Source: Burkholderia sp. Bp9142 (GTDB lineage Bacteria; Pseudomonadota; Gammaproteobacteria; Burkholderiales; Burkholderiaceae). From it: a DNA stretch of 64,000 bases. The stretch is from assembly GCF_003853415.1 (NCBI RefSeq), contig NZ_QTPP01000040.1:1-64000 (forward strand), in the 5' to 3' direction. Under the pieces are notes generated by a model. The model was not told the DNA's origin, searched no databases, and saw only the letters and a list, made by a program, of their open reading frames with translations. A program made the translations under genes and the position numbers. Shown here piece by piece: positions 34,205-41,900 of this stretch; the stretch's first letter is position 1; each line of letters opens with the position of its first letter.

Positions 34205-35551
34205 ATGAGTCGTGTTTTTCGTGAGGAAAAATTCGTTCAGTACAACGGATTTTATGGGAAGCCTCACTGCAGGTCGGTAGTATTTCACCTGTACGAAGGG
34301 GAGTGCGTCACTTGCCGCCGGCAGATTGAAGGGGATAATTTTCACGTCGCGCACATAATCGCGCGGAGTCATCCAGCGTTAATGGAGAAATACTTTTCCT
34401 ATCTGGATGTCGATAATTTGCTCAATCTGAAGCTGTCTTGCCCTCGTTGCAACAGCAAAGAGAGCAATTTCGTTGTGGACGCGCTCATGCTGCAAGGCGC
34501 TTTCAATTCGTCAGCTAGGGTCATTTCATCTCGTCTTGATACGGTCCTGGAGACGTTGCAGGCGGTCGTAAAGCGAATTGAGATGAACGGTGCAGACCCG
34601 AGGATTTGTACAGACATGCTATACATCGATGCTAACGAGATTCGGACATTGGCGTCTGACTGGCACGGGGCTCTGGTCGTCCCAAGAGCTGAGCTGGACA
34701 CTCGCGTTGCAGAAGCGATGAGGAGTAAGCTTGGGAATGATGGCGCCGAGTGGGATACCTACCACGCGGTGGAAGAGGCTATTGGGCTTTTTCGAAACCG
34801 TATGGAGATAAGGAGCTGCTGTAGCTACTCGATTCATTCTGATGGAAGTCTGCCTTGGTTGAATGAGGCAAAGGGGAAACTATTCCGGGAGGGGGAGTTT
34901 CGGCCTATTCGAGAGACGGTGCAAGCGGCTGGCCTGATTGAAGGCGTTTACCTGGACCCAGATGAGCTGAGTGAGCGCGGGGGCTTGTTGTTTCCACTGC
35001 GGACGGAAGTTCAACGGTGGTTTCGCGATATATTCGCCACGATAATACAAGCGAAGCATAAACTCGATCGGGGAGCGCGCAAGAAGTACCACGTATTGGA
35101 CGAACATGAATGGCGTTCTATTTGTGAGTGCTTCGACAAGCTCAGCATCATTGAATCCGGCATCGGGAAAGTCGGACGGCGCCTAAGGATTCCCGACATC
35201 ATCGCTCATTTCGGGATGCAACAAAACAAGCTGTGCTTTGGAGATGACAATATCTCAATTCCGGACGAAGTAAGGCACATGTGCCGTGCAGTTGCAACAG
35301 ACTCGGCCTGGGGCGACGGCGCTTTGATACTTAAGTCCAAGTTTCGACCATGGCTGGCGCGCGCATTCTCAATTGCAGACCTAGCGGTGGATCAGGCTAT
35401 CGGATCGCGGTTGGTGCTCGTCGGTGATGAACGGTCGTTCTGCCGTCGATGGATGCCGAGATTGCCAAAGCTCGACGGAAAGACCCGAGAGGAGGTCCGT
35501 CTTGAATCTTCTACGCGGTCGACTCGACTGAGAAAAAGGGCAGCCCACTGA
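34205..35551 (+). CDS. HNH endonuclease-domain protein
   Basis: 448 residues. The first 90 hold a zinc HNH nuclease: CVTC (34, 37), HVAHIIARSH (His47, His50, His56), DNLLNLKLSCPRCN with Asn71/Asn74 and Cys79/Cys82. The remaining 350 residues are helical and charged without a recognised domain and may sense or position the substrate. G+C is clearly lower than in the preceding operon. It follows the operon after a 236-bp gap and a hairpin, so it may be a separately expressed effector or an independent defence gene. ATG 34205 gives the full HNH motif. Confidence 0.75.
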   Translation: MSRVFREEKFVQYNGFYGKPHCRSVVFHLYEGECVTCRRQIEGDNFHVAHIIARSHPALMEKYFSYLDVDNLLNLKLSCPRCNSKESNFVVDALMLQGAFNSSARVISSRLDTVLETLQAVVKRIEMNGADPRICTDMLYIDANEIRTLASDWHGALVVPRAELDTRVAEAMRSKLGNDGAEWDTYHAVEEAIGLFRNRMEIRSCCSYSIHSDGSLPWLNEAKGKLFREGEFRPIRETVQAAGLIEGVYLDPDELSERGGLLFPLRTEVQRWFRDIFATIIQAKHKLDRGARKKYHVLDEHEWRSICECFDKLSIIESGIGKVGRRLRIPDIIAHFGMQQNKLCFGDDNISIPDEVRHMCRAVATDSAWGDGALILKSKFRPWLARAFSIADLAVDQAIGSRLVLVGDERSFCRRWMPRLPKLDGKTREEVRLESSTRSTRLRKRAAH

Positions 35552-35783
35552 GCCATCGGATGATCGGCGACGTACGTATGCGCCACCTCTCTTCGAAGAC
35601 GCAGGACACCTATTTACTGTGCACGAGTTCGCCCGGTTTCTTGATCGCTCGCCCAATAGAGCCACCGGACCACCGGTGCTATCAACTCTGTCTGGTGGAT
35701 CCCGGCAAGCCGCTGCAGCGGCCAGCGCCGACCGCAACGTTGGACGCGGCAGAAAAAACCGGCCGCAGCCGGCTTCCAAATTA

Positions 35784-36632
35784 TTAGTATCGTGGCGCTG
35801 CGAGCTGTTTCTGCAGCCAAGCACCATCGGCCAGAGCAAGCGCCAGTTCGGCGGGGAACGGCTTCAGTCCCAGCCAGTCGTCGCTGGACGTGTCGCCGGG
35901 CAGGCTTCGTCCGCCGCATATCGCGTCGAGCTCTGACCGCTTGACGTGCTTGGGGCCGGCGCCGACTCGCTGCACAAAAAAATAGCTCGCCCGCCTGGGC
36001 TCTGTGACGCGGATGAGCCACCCGCTTCCGTGGCGGCCTTCCGCTATCTCCCACCCGGCAGCGGCTGCTTTTGCTAGCAACTCGACGGCCTCATGATTGA
36101 GGGTTCGATGCGACACGCGTACTTTTCTGAGTTCGGCCTCGCTTCCCTTTCTGGCGGCAAGCCAGCAGACGGCGGCAATCAGGCGGTGGGCGCCGTTGTC
36201 ACTGAACACGGCGCCGTTCCATGCGGCAAGCTGGAGCGCGGTACCCGACGCAGCATCGCACGGGAACCGCTGGTCGCCGATCTCGGACTCGAAGTATGCG
36301 AGAGCGCGGTCGTCCCATTTGCCCCCGTCTTTGTCTTCGCCGGTCAGGGCCGTAAGTCCATGCCGCCAAGTCCGCGCGTCGGGATCGAAGTTCAGATGCT
36401 GCGTCCCAACGAAAGCGCGCAGCGGAACGTCCAGATAGTGCGACGCCATGGGCCGGTCGGCGAGGAACTCCAGAAATACCGAGTAGTCTGCGGAGCAGAA
36501 CAGCGGCCGGTCCAGCATAAGTGGATTCGCCGCAACGGCCGCCCTGAGGATTTTCAACAACGCGGGCTCATTGCTTCCGACGAAGGGGAATTCAGTGGTG
36601 CGTGCAGTCGGGGTTACTTCCTGTCGTGTCAT
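35784..36632 (-). CDS. hypothetical protein
   Basis: 282 residues starting at ATG 36632 (TRQEVTPTARTTEFPF); an extension to 36677 is possible. No family is recognised. Visible features: a helical N-terminal part with SADYSVFLEFLADRPMASHYLD, a central GAVFSDNGAHRLIAAVCWLAARKGSEAELRKVRVSHRTLNHEAVELL segment that somewhat recalls ParB-like helices, and a C-terminal half with RASYFFVQRVGAGPKHVKRSEL. It is convergent with the HNH gene. Position inside the recombinase-bounded island suggests an accessory or regulatory role, but none can be stated. Confidence 0.6.
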   Translation of the reverse strand: MTRQEVTPTARTTEFPFVGSNEPALLKILRAAVAANPLMLDRPLFCSADYSVFLEFLADRPMASHYLDVPLRAFVGTQHLNFDPDARTWRHGLTALTGEDKDGGKWDDRALAYFESEIGDQRFPCDAASGTALQLAAWNGAVFSDNGAHRLIAAVCWLAARKGSEAELRKVRVSHRTLNHEAVELLAKAAAAGWEIAEGRHGSGWLIRVTEPRRASYFFVQRVGAGPKHVKRSELDAICGGRSLPGDTSSDDWLGLKPFPAELALALADGAWLQKQLAAPRY

Positions 36633-36889
36633 GGTGATTCGTCGTTGTGGGTTGGAATGGAGCAACAAGGAGCCCATATAGGCATATGGGTTTTATCGGC
36701 ACTCCAAGTACACATATTAAGTTCAGAAAATGGGAGGATTGCAACATAGCCAGCCGGCGCGGAGATGGGACACGAGCCGCATTGCCGGCGGCCGAGTCAG
36801 TGGGGCAGTACGCAATGGCGGATTCGAGGTGAGTCGCGTGAGGACATGGTTAGCAGATTTCGCCTATCAGGGCTCGTGCAACCGCACTG

Positions 36890-37305
36890 CGAGCCATCAA
36901 GGGCGGCCGGGAGGGCTTTCAGCGAGCCCCATAGGACTAACTGGGTCGGGCTGCCTCGTACGGCATCAGTGCGGCGGCGCGCCGGGGCCGGGTCGGGGTG
37001 CGCCGCGATGAAGGCTCCGACGTGGTGTGTCCCCCCTGGCGCCCCAACCCAGGGATCGGCCGCCACCAGCCGGGGCGGTGGGCGATCCGCACCAGCAGGT
37101 CGGCGCACAGGTCGACGCCGGAGGCAAGCGCGCGGGCGGTTCGTGGCGGCAGGCAGCGGTGCGCTGATTCGGCCGGCCGCGGCGATCGGCGTATTGCACA
37201 GCCCATCGAGCGTGGCGACCACCTGCGTTGCATCGCGGGTACGCGCTGTGGTCGGGGGCGTGAAGGGCGGGACCAGGTCGTCGCGCCTACGGGCGGTCAG
37301 TTACG
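36890..37305 (-). pseudogene. decayed tyrosine recombinase fragment
   Basis: About 415 bp clearly homologous to 27560-27985, the N-terminal to middle part of the intact integrase. For example GATCGGCCGCCACCAGCCGG and the following bases are shared almost exactly. Several small insertions and deletions shift the frame, and the catalytic half is missing. Homology stops just before the 60-bp palindrome. Same strand as the intact gene. This marks a second, dead recombinase at the right end of the island. Confidence 0.85.
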
Positions 37306-37324
37306 TTAGCTCGAAACATGCAAT

Positions 37325-37384
37325 TTCCTTAGCGAAAACTGGCACTTTAGCTGCACAGCTAAAGTGCCAGTTTTTGCTAAGGAA
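37325..37384. repeat. 60-bp near-perfect palindrome
   Basis: Two 29-bp arms (37325-37353 and 37356-37384) with a 2-bp centre and one mismatch. The arms begin TTCCTTAGC and the centre reads TTTAGCTG-CA-CAGCTAAA. It sits where homology to the integrase ends. Confidence 0.95.
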
Positions 37385-37514
37385 AGCCTTATTCCTGGAT
37401 CAGGAGTTGGCTGCGGATCTTCGCATCCTTCATCCACGCCGGTGCCATCATCAATGGTGACCAAGAGGTTGACCCTGTAGTGCGCCGCTAAATTTATCTT
37501 GGTTGGGCAAGGAT

Positions 37515-37554
37515 TTTACATTGACTTGCGACGATAATTTACATTGACTTGTGA
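37515..37554 (+). repeat. direct repeat TTTACATTGACTTG
   Basis: TTTACATTGACTTG[C/T]GA occurs at 37515-37531 and 37538-37554, a 23-bp period. Similar spaced terminal repeats occur at ends of IS21-family elements, so this may be a relic end of another insertion sequence. Confidence 0.8.
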
Positions 37555-37725
37555 TATGCCCCTATTTGTAAGTCCATGATGTCACATACGAAATCCGTCA
37601 TAAAACTCTTGTCCACCGACAGCATCTCCGGGCCAAATTTGGGTTCGTCGCGCAATTCCGCAGACGTTTGTGCGCGGCCCCGGGGAACGTGATGCTAAGC
37701 GATTGCGGGCCTAATTCGACTCAAG

Positions 37726-37760
37726 TCGCGAGTCGATTACCGACCCGATTCGACTCGCGA
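37726..37760. repeat. inverted repeat TCGCGAGTCGA / TCGACTCGCGA
   Basis: Perfect 11-bp arms at 37726-37736 and 37750-37760 with a 13-bp spacer. A third TTCGACTC lies just upstream (about 37715-37722) and pairs with the first arm. Confidence 0.85.
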
Positions 37761-38035
37761 TTGGGGATGGAATCGTGGGCGACCTCGGTGGGTTCATGAC
37801 GGCGTTTCAATGGGGGCGGGGGATGGTCGCGCGGCTTGTCGGCTGATCAATCGGTTATCCGAACCTAGGGCTGACGTATTCGCGTCAAGGGGCAGACCAG
37901 GAGGAGAACGGCGCGATTGGACTGATCGACATGATCGTGCGAGCCCTCAACAACCGATTTTCGTAGATAGCGTCAAGCAGCTTGGCCGGTTTACCGACAA
38001 CCATCTTGGCCGGTCGACCGGGTGATTGTCGGTGG

Positions 38036-38857
38036 TTATTCGGCCATGTTTGTCGCTCCTTCCTGATGATTGTCGCTGGATGATTGTCGGCGCCGGCTGG
38101 TCTGTTTGTCGCTGGCCGTGCGGCGGCGGTAGCTTTCGACGTTCATCTCGAAGATCGTCGAGTGATGGACGAGCCGGTCGATTGCGGCGACGGTCATGCC
38201 GGGATCCGGAAACACGTCGTTCCAGCCCGAGAACGGCTGGTTGGCCGTAATCAGAAGGCTGCGGCGCTCGTATCTTTCGGCGATCAGTTCGAACAGCACG
38301 CTGGTTTCGGCCTGATCCTTGCGGGCGTACGACAGGTCGTCCAGGATGATCAGGTCGAAGCGATCGAGTTTGGCGAGCGCTGACGGCAATTGCAGGCTCT
38401 GACGCGCAGCCTGCAGTTTCTGCACGATCTCACTGGTCCGCGTGGCCAGCACGCGGTAACCGGCGTCGATCAGCGCGTGTCCGATGGCTGCCGCAAGGTG
38501 ACTCTTGCCGACCCCGGGCGGGCCGAACAGGAGCACGGTGGCGCCCTTCTCGAGCCACGAATCGCCGGTAGCCAGTGCCATCACGTGGGCTTTGGAGACC
38601 ATCGGCACCATGCCGAAGTCGAAGGTGGCCAGTGTCTTGGTCGGATCCAGATGGGACTCGGTGCGGTGTCGTTCGATGCGCCGCTTGGCGCGCTCGGCGA
38701 GTTCGTGCTCAAGCAGTGCACCGAGCAGTCGTGTGGCCTGCCAGCCTTCCTTGTCGGAGCGTTGGGCAAACTCGGGCCACAGGCGAGCGATGGTCGGCAG
38801 GCGCAATTCATTGAGCATCAGGGCCAGACGGCCGGCATCGTAAGCGGGCGTATTCAT
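38036..38857 (-). CDS. istB: IS21-family helper ATPase IstB
   Basis: 273 residues, usual length. An AAA+ ATPase that assembles with the transposase on DNA. Walker A reads GPPGVGKSHLAAAIGHAL near residue 115 and Walker B reads FDLIILDDLSYARKD. The start overlaps the end of istA by 4 bp (ATGA on the minus strand), the normal IS21 arrangement that couples their translation. Confidence 0.93.
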   Translation of the reverse strand: MNTPAYDAGRLALMLNELRLPTIARLWPEFAQRSDKEGWQATRLLGALLEHELAERAKRRIERHRTESHLDPTKTLATFDFGMVPMVSKAHVMALATGDSWLEKGATVLLFGPPGVGKSHLAAAIGHALIDAGYRVLATRTSEIVQKLQAARQSLQLPSALAKLDRFDLIILDDLSYARKDQAETSVLFELIAERYERRSLLITANQPFSGWNDVFPDPGMTVAAIDRLVHHSTIFEMNVESYRRRTASDKQTSRRRQSSSDNHQEGATNMAE

Positions 38858-40350
38858 GCTGCCACCTGCTTGCCCAGCAGCGCGTCATAGCAGCTTGCCG
38901 GCGGAATCTCGACATTGACCACCGGGCAGTCGACCTGGCGCGGCGCAAATTCCTCGCGCAACGCCTTGAGATCCGGCAACCTGCCGTCCACCAGCAATGC
39001 GTTGAGGCGTGCGGCCAGCACGGCTTCGACGCCATCGAGTGCGGCAAGCTCAAGCAGACCGACCATCGTCTTGCACGCGTCGCGCTGCGTCAGCCGTGCC
39101 TCAAGCTGTTCCCACGTCCGGCGATAGGCCTCACGCGGAAACAGCTCGTCGCGAAACGCGAGTCCCTTGAAGGCCTGCGGCTTGCGCTTGAGGCCCTCGA
39201 TGAAGTGCCGGTAATCGAGGGCGCGGCGGTTGTCGCCGGCACGCGAGCCGCGTGGGGTGCTGTGCACCAGCGCGCCGGACAGATAGCAGTCGAGCCGGTC
39301 GCCGTAGACCCGCACCTTCAGGCGGTGGCCGATCAGTCGCGACGGCGCGCTGTAGAGGATGCCGCGCACGGTGAAGGTGCTGCAGCGTGTGACACGTGCT
39401 TCCTCCTCAACGAAGTCGGTCGTGCGCCGCAGCGGTAGATCGATGAGCTGCTCGCGCTCCAGGCGGAACGCCGCCGCGTTGCGCCGGTTGCGGCGCATGA
39501 CGATCTCGCGCAGAAACTCGTCGTAAGCCGCGCGATCGGCGAAGTCCCGGTGACCGCGCAACATCAACGCTTGGTCGATGGCCTCCTTCAGATAGCGATG
39601 CGACGACTCCACGCTGCCGTTCTCGTGTCCCTGACCGCGATTGTTGCGCGTGCCGACCATGCCGTAATGCTCGAGCAGCGCGGCGTAGCGCACCGTGAAG
39701 TCCTCTTCATCCTGCAGATTCTTGAACGCCGCCGACAGACTGTCGGTGCGGTGTTCACGCGGGCAACCGCCGGCTTGCCAAAGCGCGTTCTGCAGGCCCG
39801 TGGACAGCGCTTCGAAACTCTCGCCGCCTTCGACGACATTGGCGTATTCCCAGTGCGAGAAGGCCAGCACGAAGTGGTACAGCCGATGAGCGAATGGCGC
39901 GCTGGCGATGGTCACGCGCAGTTCAGCCATGTCGGTGAAGTCCGACAGGCCACGCACGCCGGGCTCATGCTGCTGCGGGAAGAAGACTTCCTTCGGCGGG
40001 CCGGACATTGCCCGCCAGTGCCTGACGCGCCGCTCGAGCGTGCGGCGTGTGCTGTCGGGATACTGATCGGGATGATCGTCCTGCAGCTTGCGCAGGATCG
40101 TGATCGCCTGCAGTTGCGGTGCGTTCATGAGCATCGGAACGACTTCGGTGTCCCAGACGTCGGCGAACGGATCGGGGCGCGAGCGCCAGTAGCGACGTGG
40201 CTTCTGGGACGGCAGCGAGGCTTCTCGTTCTATGCGCCGGGCACTGCGCACGCTGATGCCGGCCTTGGCGGCGGCGATCTCCTGAGAGTGTTGTTTGCGT
40301 TTGGACATGTAGAGGCGAACCTGTTGGTCGGTAATGCGGGTTCCGGACAT
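38854..40350 (-). CDS. istA: IS21-family transposase IstA
   Basis: 498 residues. N-terminal helix-turn-helix (KAGISVRSARRIEREAS), a DDE integrase core with Asp in GLSDFTDMAELRV, Asp in REHRTDSLSAAF and Glu in NGSVESSHRYLKEAI, and a C-terminal beta-rich domain ending near the stop. Length and residue spacing match the family. Co-expressed with istB. Confidence 0.93.
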   Translation of the reverse strand: MSGTRITDQQVRLYMSKRKQHSQEIAAAKAGISVRSARRIEREASLPSQKPRRYWRSRPDPFADVWDTEVVPMLMNAPQLQAITILRKLQDDHPDQYPDSTRRTLERRVRHWRAMSGPPKEVFFPQQHEPGVRGLSDFTDMAELRVTIASAPFAHRLYHFVLAFSHWEYANVVEGGESFEALSTGLQNALWQAGGCPREHRTDSLSAAFKNLQDEEDFTVRYAALLEHYGMVGTRNNRGQGHENGSVESSHRYLKEAIDQALMLRGHRDFADRAAYDEFLREIVMRRNRRNAAAFRLEREQLIDLPLRRTTDFVEEEARVTRCSTFTVRGILYSAPSRLIGHRLKVRVYGDRLDCYLSGALVHSTPRGSRAGDNRRALDYRHFIEGLKRKPQAFKGLAFRDELFPREAYRRTWEQLEARLTQRDACKTMVGLLELAALDGVEAVLAARLNALLVDGRLPDLKALREEFAPRQVDCPVVNVEIPPASCYDALLGKQVAA

Positions 40351-40528
40351 GCGGCTGATCGCTTCTTCTTGATTTGATCAGCCATCGTAGAACCCGGCCG
40401 ACTCGGCGCCGCCGGTGGGGAGAAGTCTCCGGCGGCTACGCCGCCTCCGACTTCTCCCCACCGGCCAAAACCTCTGTCGCTATACCGGCCAAAATGATTG
40501 TCGCCGCGCATTTCGTTTATTTGACGGG

Positions 40529-41179
40529 TTAGGCTATGTGCGTGCCCTGCATCTGCTTGGCTGCGTTAATCAGGATATCGCGTCGATCGAGTGCATCCAT
40601 CGGAGCAACTGGCTGACCTTCACGGTCCCCGGTGCCCGAGATCCATCCATTCTGGAAATGGAACCAGGCAGCGATTTTCCACGAGTCGGCGACGGGGCCG
40701 AGTGCTTCCAGAATTTCCTTGATGATCGGCAGCGGCTGGCATGTTGCGTCGAATTGGTAGGCGGCAAAGTATTCCTTGCCGCCGATGGACACGCTGAAAA
40801 TGCGACCGCGGCGCCTCCAGTCGCTGGCCGGCTGCGCCCTGTTAGCGGGGGACTTGGTCTGGAGCGCATTGATCTGCTCTGCGGTGAGCCAGTCGCCTCG
40901 CGCAAAGACCGCGCGCATGGTCTCTTGACGCCGAATGCGTTCCTCGATCAGGGGCGCGGCCGGCGCCGACAGTCCGGTGATCGCGGCGGCAAGATCGTCC
41001 GCCCGCTGGATAACTACTTCTTCGAAAGGTGTTGTCGTCAGCACGGCTGCCACCAGATCCTCCAAGCCTCGTTTCAGGGACGAAACGATCGCTGGATCGG
41101 TGCCGGCCGGCAGGCTTAGGCTGAGCACAAAATCCGCAGTTGGGATATCGGCGGTCTTTGGGTCTTGGACTTGGATCAT
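40529..41179 (-). CDS. hypothetical protein, possible toxin-antitoxin-type C-terminal domain
   Basis: 216 residues. An N-terminal part with an acidic strand-helix pattern (FVLSLSLPAGTDPAIVSSLKRGLEDLVAAVL), then a helix-turn-helix-like stretch (DWLTAEQINALQTKSPANRAQPASDWRRRGRIFSVSIGGKEYFAAYQF) and a C-terminal ILEALGPVADSWKIAAWFHFQNGWISG with MDALDRRDILINAAKQ. The last part resembles, only by eye, the toxin-binding domain of Xre/MbcA/ParS antitoxins. Its start overlaps the end of the upstream gene by 4 bp, so the two form an operon. IS21 inserted only 19 bp beyond its stop. Confidence 0.6.
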   Translation of the reverse strand: MIQVQDPKTADIPTADFVLSLSLPAGTDPAIVSSLKRGLEDLVAAVLTTTPFEEVVIQRADDLAAAITGLSAPAAPLIEERIRRQETMRAVFARGDWLTAEQINALQTKSPANRAQPASDWRRRGRIFSVSIGGKEYFAAYQFDATCQPLPIIKEILEALGPVADSWKIAAWFHFQNGWISGTGDREGQPVAPMDALDRRDILINAAKQMQGTHIA

Positions 41180-41592
41180 GGTTGCCTCATTTGATTACTT
41201 GCAGCCCCTGGTATTTCGGGGTTGGGGTCATCCCGGTCATCCAACACGTGCATTGCCAGCAAGTCGCGAACACGCTTCATGATCCAGGCGATCTCGGCCG
41301 AGGAAATATCCCACTGTCCCGAGGAGACCTTCTTGGTCATGTCGGTTTCGACGTGGGAAAGCGAATCGGACAGTGACTGCAACGGGTCCTTGGTGAGTTT
41401 CCTGCGGGTGTAGGTCGCGAGCTGTCTGGCGAGATCTTCACAAGCATCGTATCGCGTGAATAGTTCTTCGTCGGTCGGCCGTGAGATAAGCTGGCCGCCG
41501 GCACGCCGGAGTAAGAGTTTCGGTCGATACCCGCCAATGGCACCTTGGGGGGACTCCCGAGGAAAGTCTTCAGGAATGGTTGGGTAGCTCAT
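41176..41592 (-). CDS. hypothetical protein, first gene of two-gene operon
   Basis: 138 residues, mainly helical and charged after a Pro/Gly-rich N-terminus (SYPTIPEDFPRESPQGAIGGYRP). Contains RYDACEDLARQLATYTRRKL and SSAEIAWIMKRVRDLLAM. No family recognised. Ribosome site (GAGAGGATCACAACG region on the minus strand) is modest. Translationally coupled to the 216-residue protein downstream, which suggests that the two act together. Confidence 0.6.
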   Translation of the reverse strand: MSYPTIPEDFPRESPQGAIGGYRPKLLLRRAGGQLISRPTDEELFTRYDACEDLARQLATYTRRKLTKDPLQSLSDSLSHVETDMTKKVSSGQWDISSAEIAWIMKRVRDLLAMHVLDDRDDPNPEIPGAASNQMRQP

Positions 41593-41660
41593 CGTTGTGA
41601 TCCTCTCGACAGCGCTTCGGATTATTCATGTAAGTACACGGCGGTGCGATTTGGTAGGGA

Positions 41661-41900
41661 TCAGATTCGATGCCGGTAGCGCCGGTGGCACCACCAATCG
41701 GTAGCAATCTGCTTTATCAGAACAATGAACTGCCACGCGAACACCACCGCGAATATCAAAACCGAGGCGAGTCCGATGGAGCGCGGCAGGACCCAGGGTG
41801 TGAAGAAATCTGCAGTTGCCGCGGCAATACAGGCGATAAACGCGTCTACGTCGGGCGAGCTTCTCTCGTTTGTGCTGGTCGATTGTATGGGCGTCGCTTG
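41661..41900 (-). pseudogene. possible fragment of a small membrane protein
   Basis: An open frame of about 79 codons with no usable start codon at its beginning. Its product contains FFTPWVLPRSIGLASVLIFAVVFAWQFIVLI in overlapping pieces, a credible transmembrane hairpin, and a basic tail ending in YRHRI. It may be the C-terminal remnant of a longer gene. Confidence 0.3.

Larger units (their letters stand above)
26428..37305. mobile_element. putative recombinase-bounded defence island
   Basis: An intact tyrosine recombinase at one side and a decayed homologue at the other enclose the WYL regulator, the ubiquitin-like operon, the HNH gene and an unknown gene. No attachment repeats were identified, so boundaries are inferred from gene content only. 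Confidence 0.5.
37311..37963. other. repeat-rich intergenic region left of IS21 element
   Basis: 653 bp without a convincing gene. It contains the 60-bp palindrome, a direct repeat and a set of GAGTCGA inverted repeats (listed separately). A 71-residue open frame at 37810-38025 crosses the insertion-sequence end and is not believed. Confidence 0.6.
37964..40510 (-). mobile_element. IS21-family insertion sequence
   Basis: About 2,547 bp. The two ends, read inward, are TAGATAGCGTCAAGCAGCTT and TGCGCGGCGACAATCATTTT. Each carries two TTGGCCGGT boxes exactly 24 bp apart (left 37982 and 38006; mirrored on the right). It is flanked by a 5-bp direct repeat TTTCG (37959-37963 and 40511-40515), the expected target duplication. 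It contains istA and istB with intact motifs, so it may be active. Confidence 0.9.

Noticed and set aside
37325..37760. CRISPR array candidate among the repeats
   Set aside because: Repeats are palindromes and pairs without regular spacers, and no cas genes are present.
37810..38025. 71-codon frame left of the IS21 genes
   Set aside because: It runs across the insertion-sequence terminus at 37964, so it can only be an accidental junction frame.
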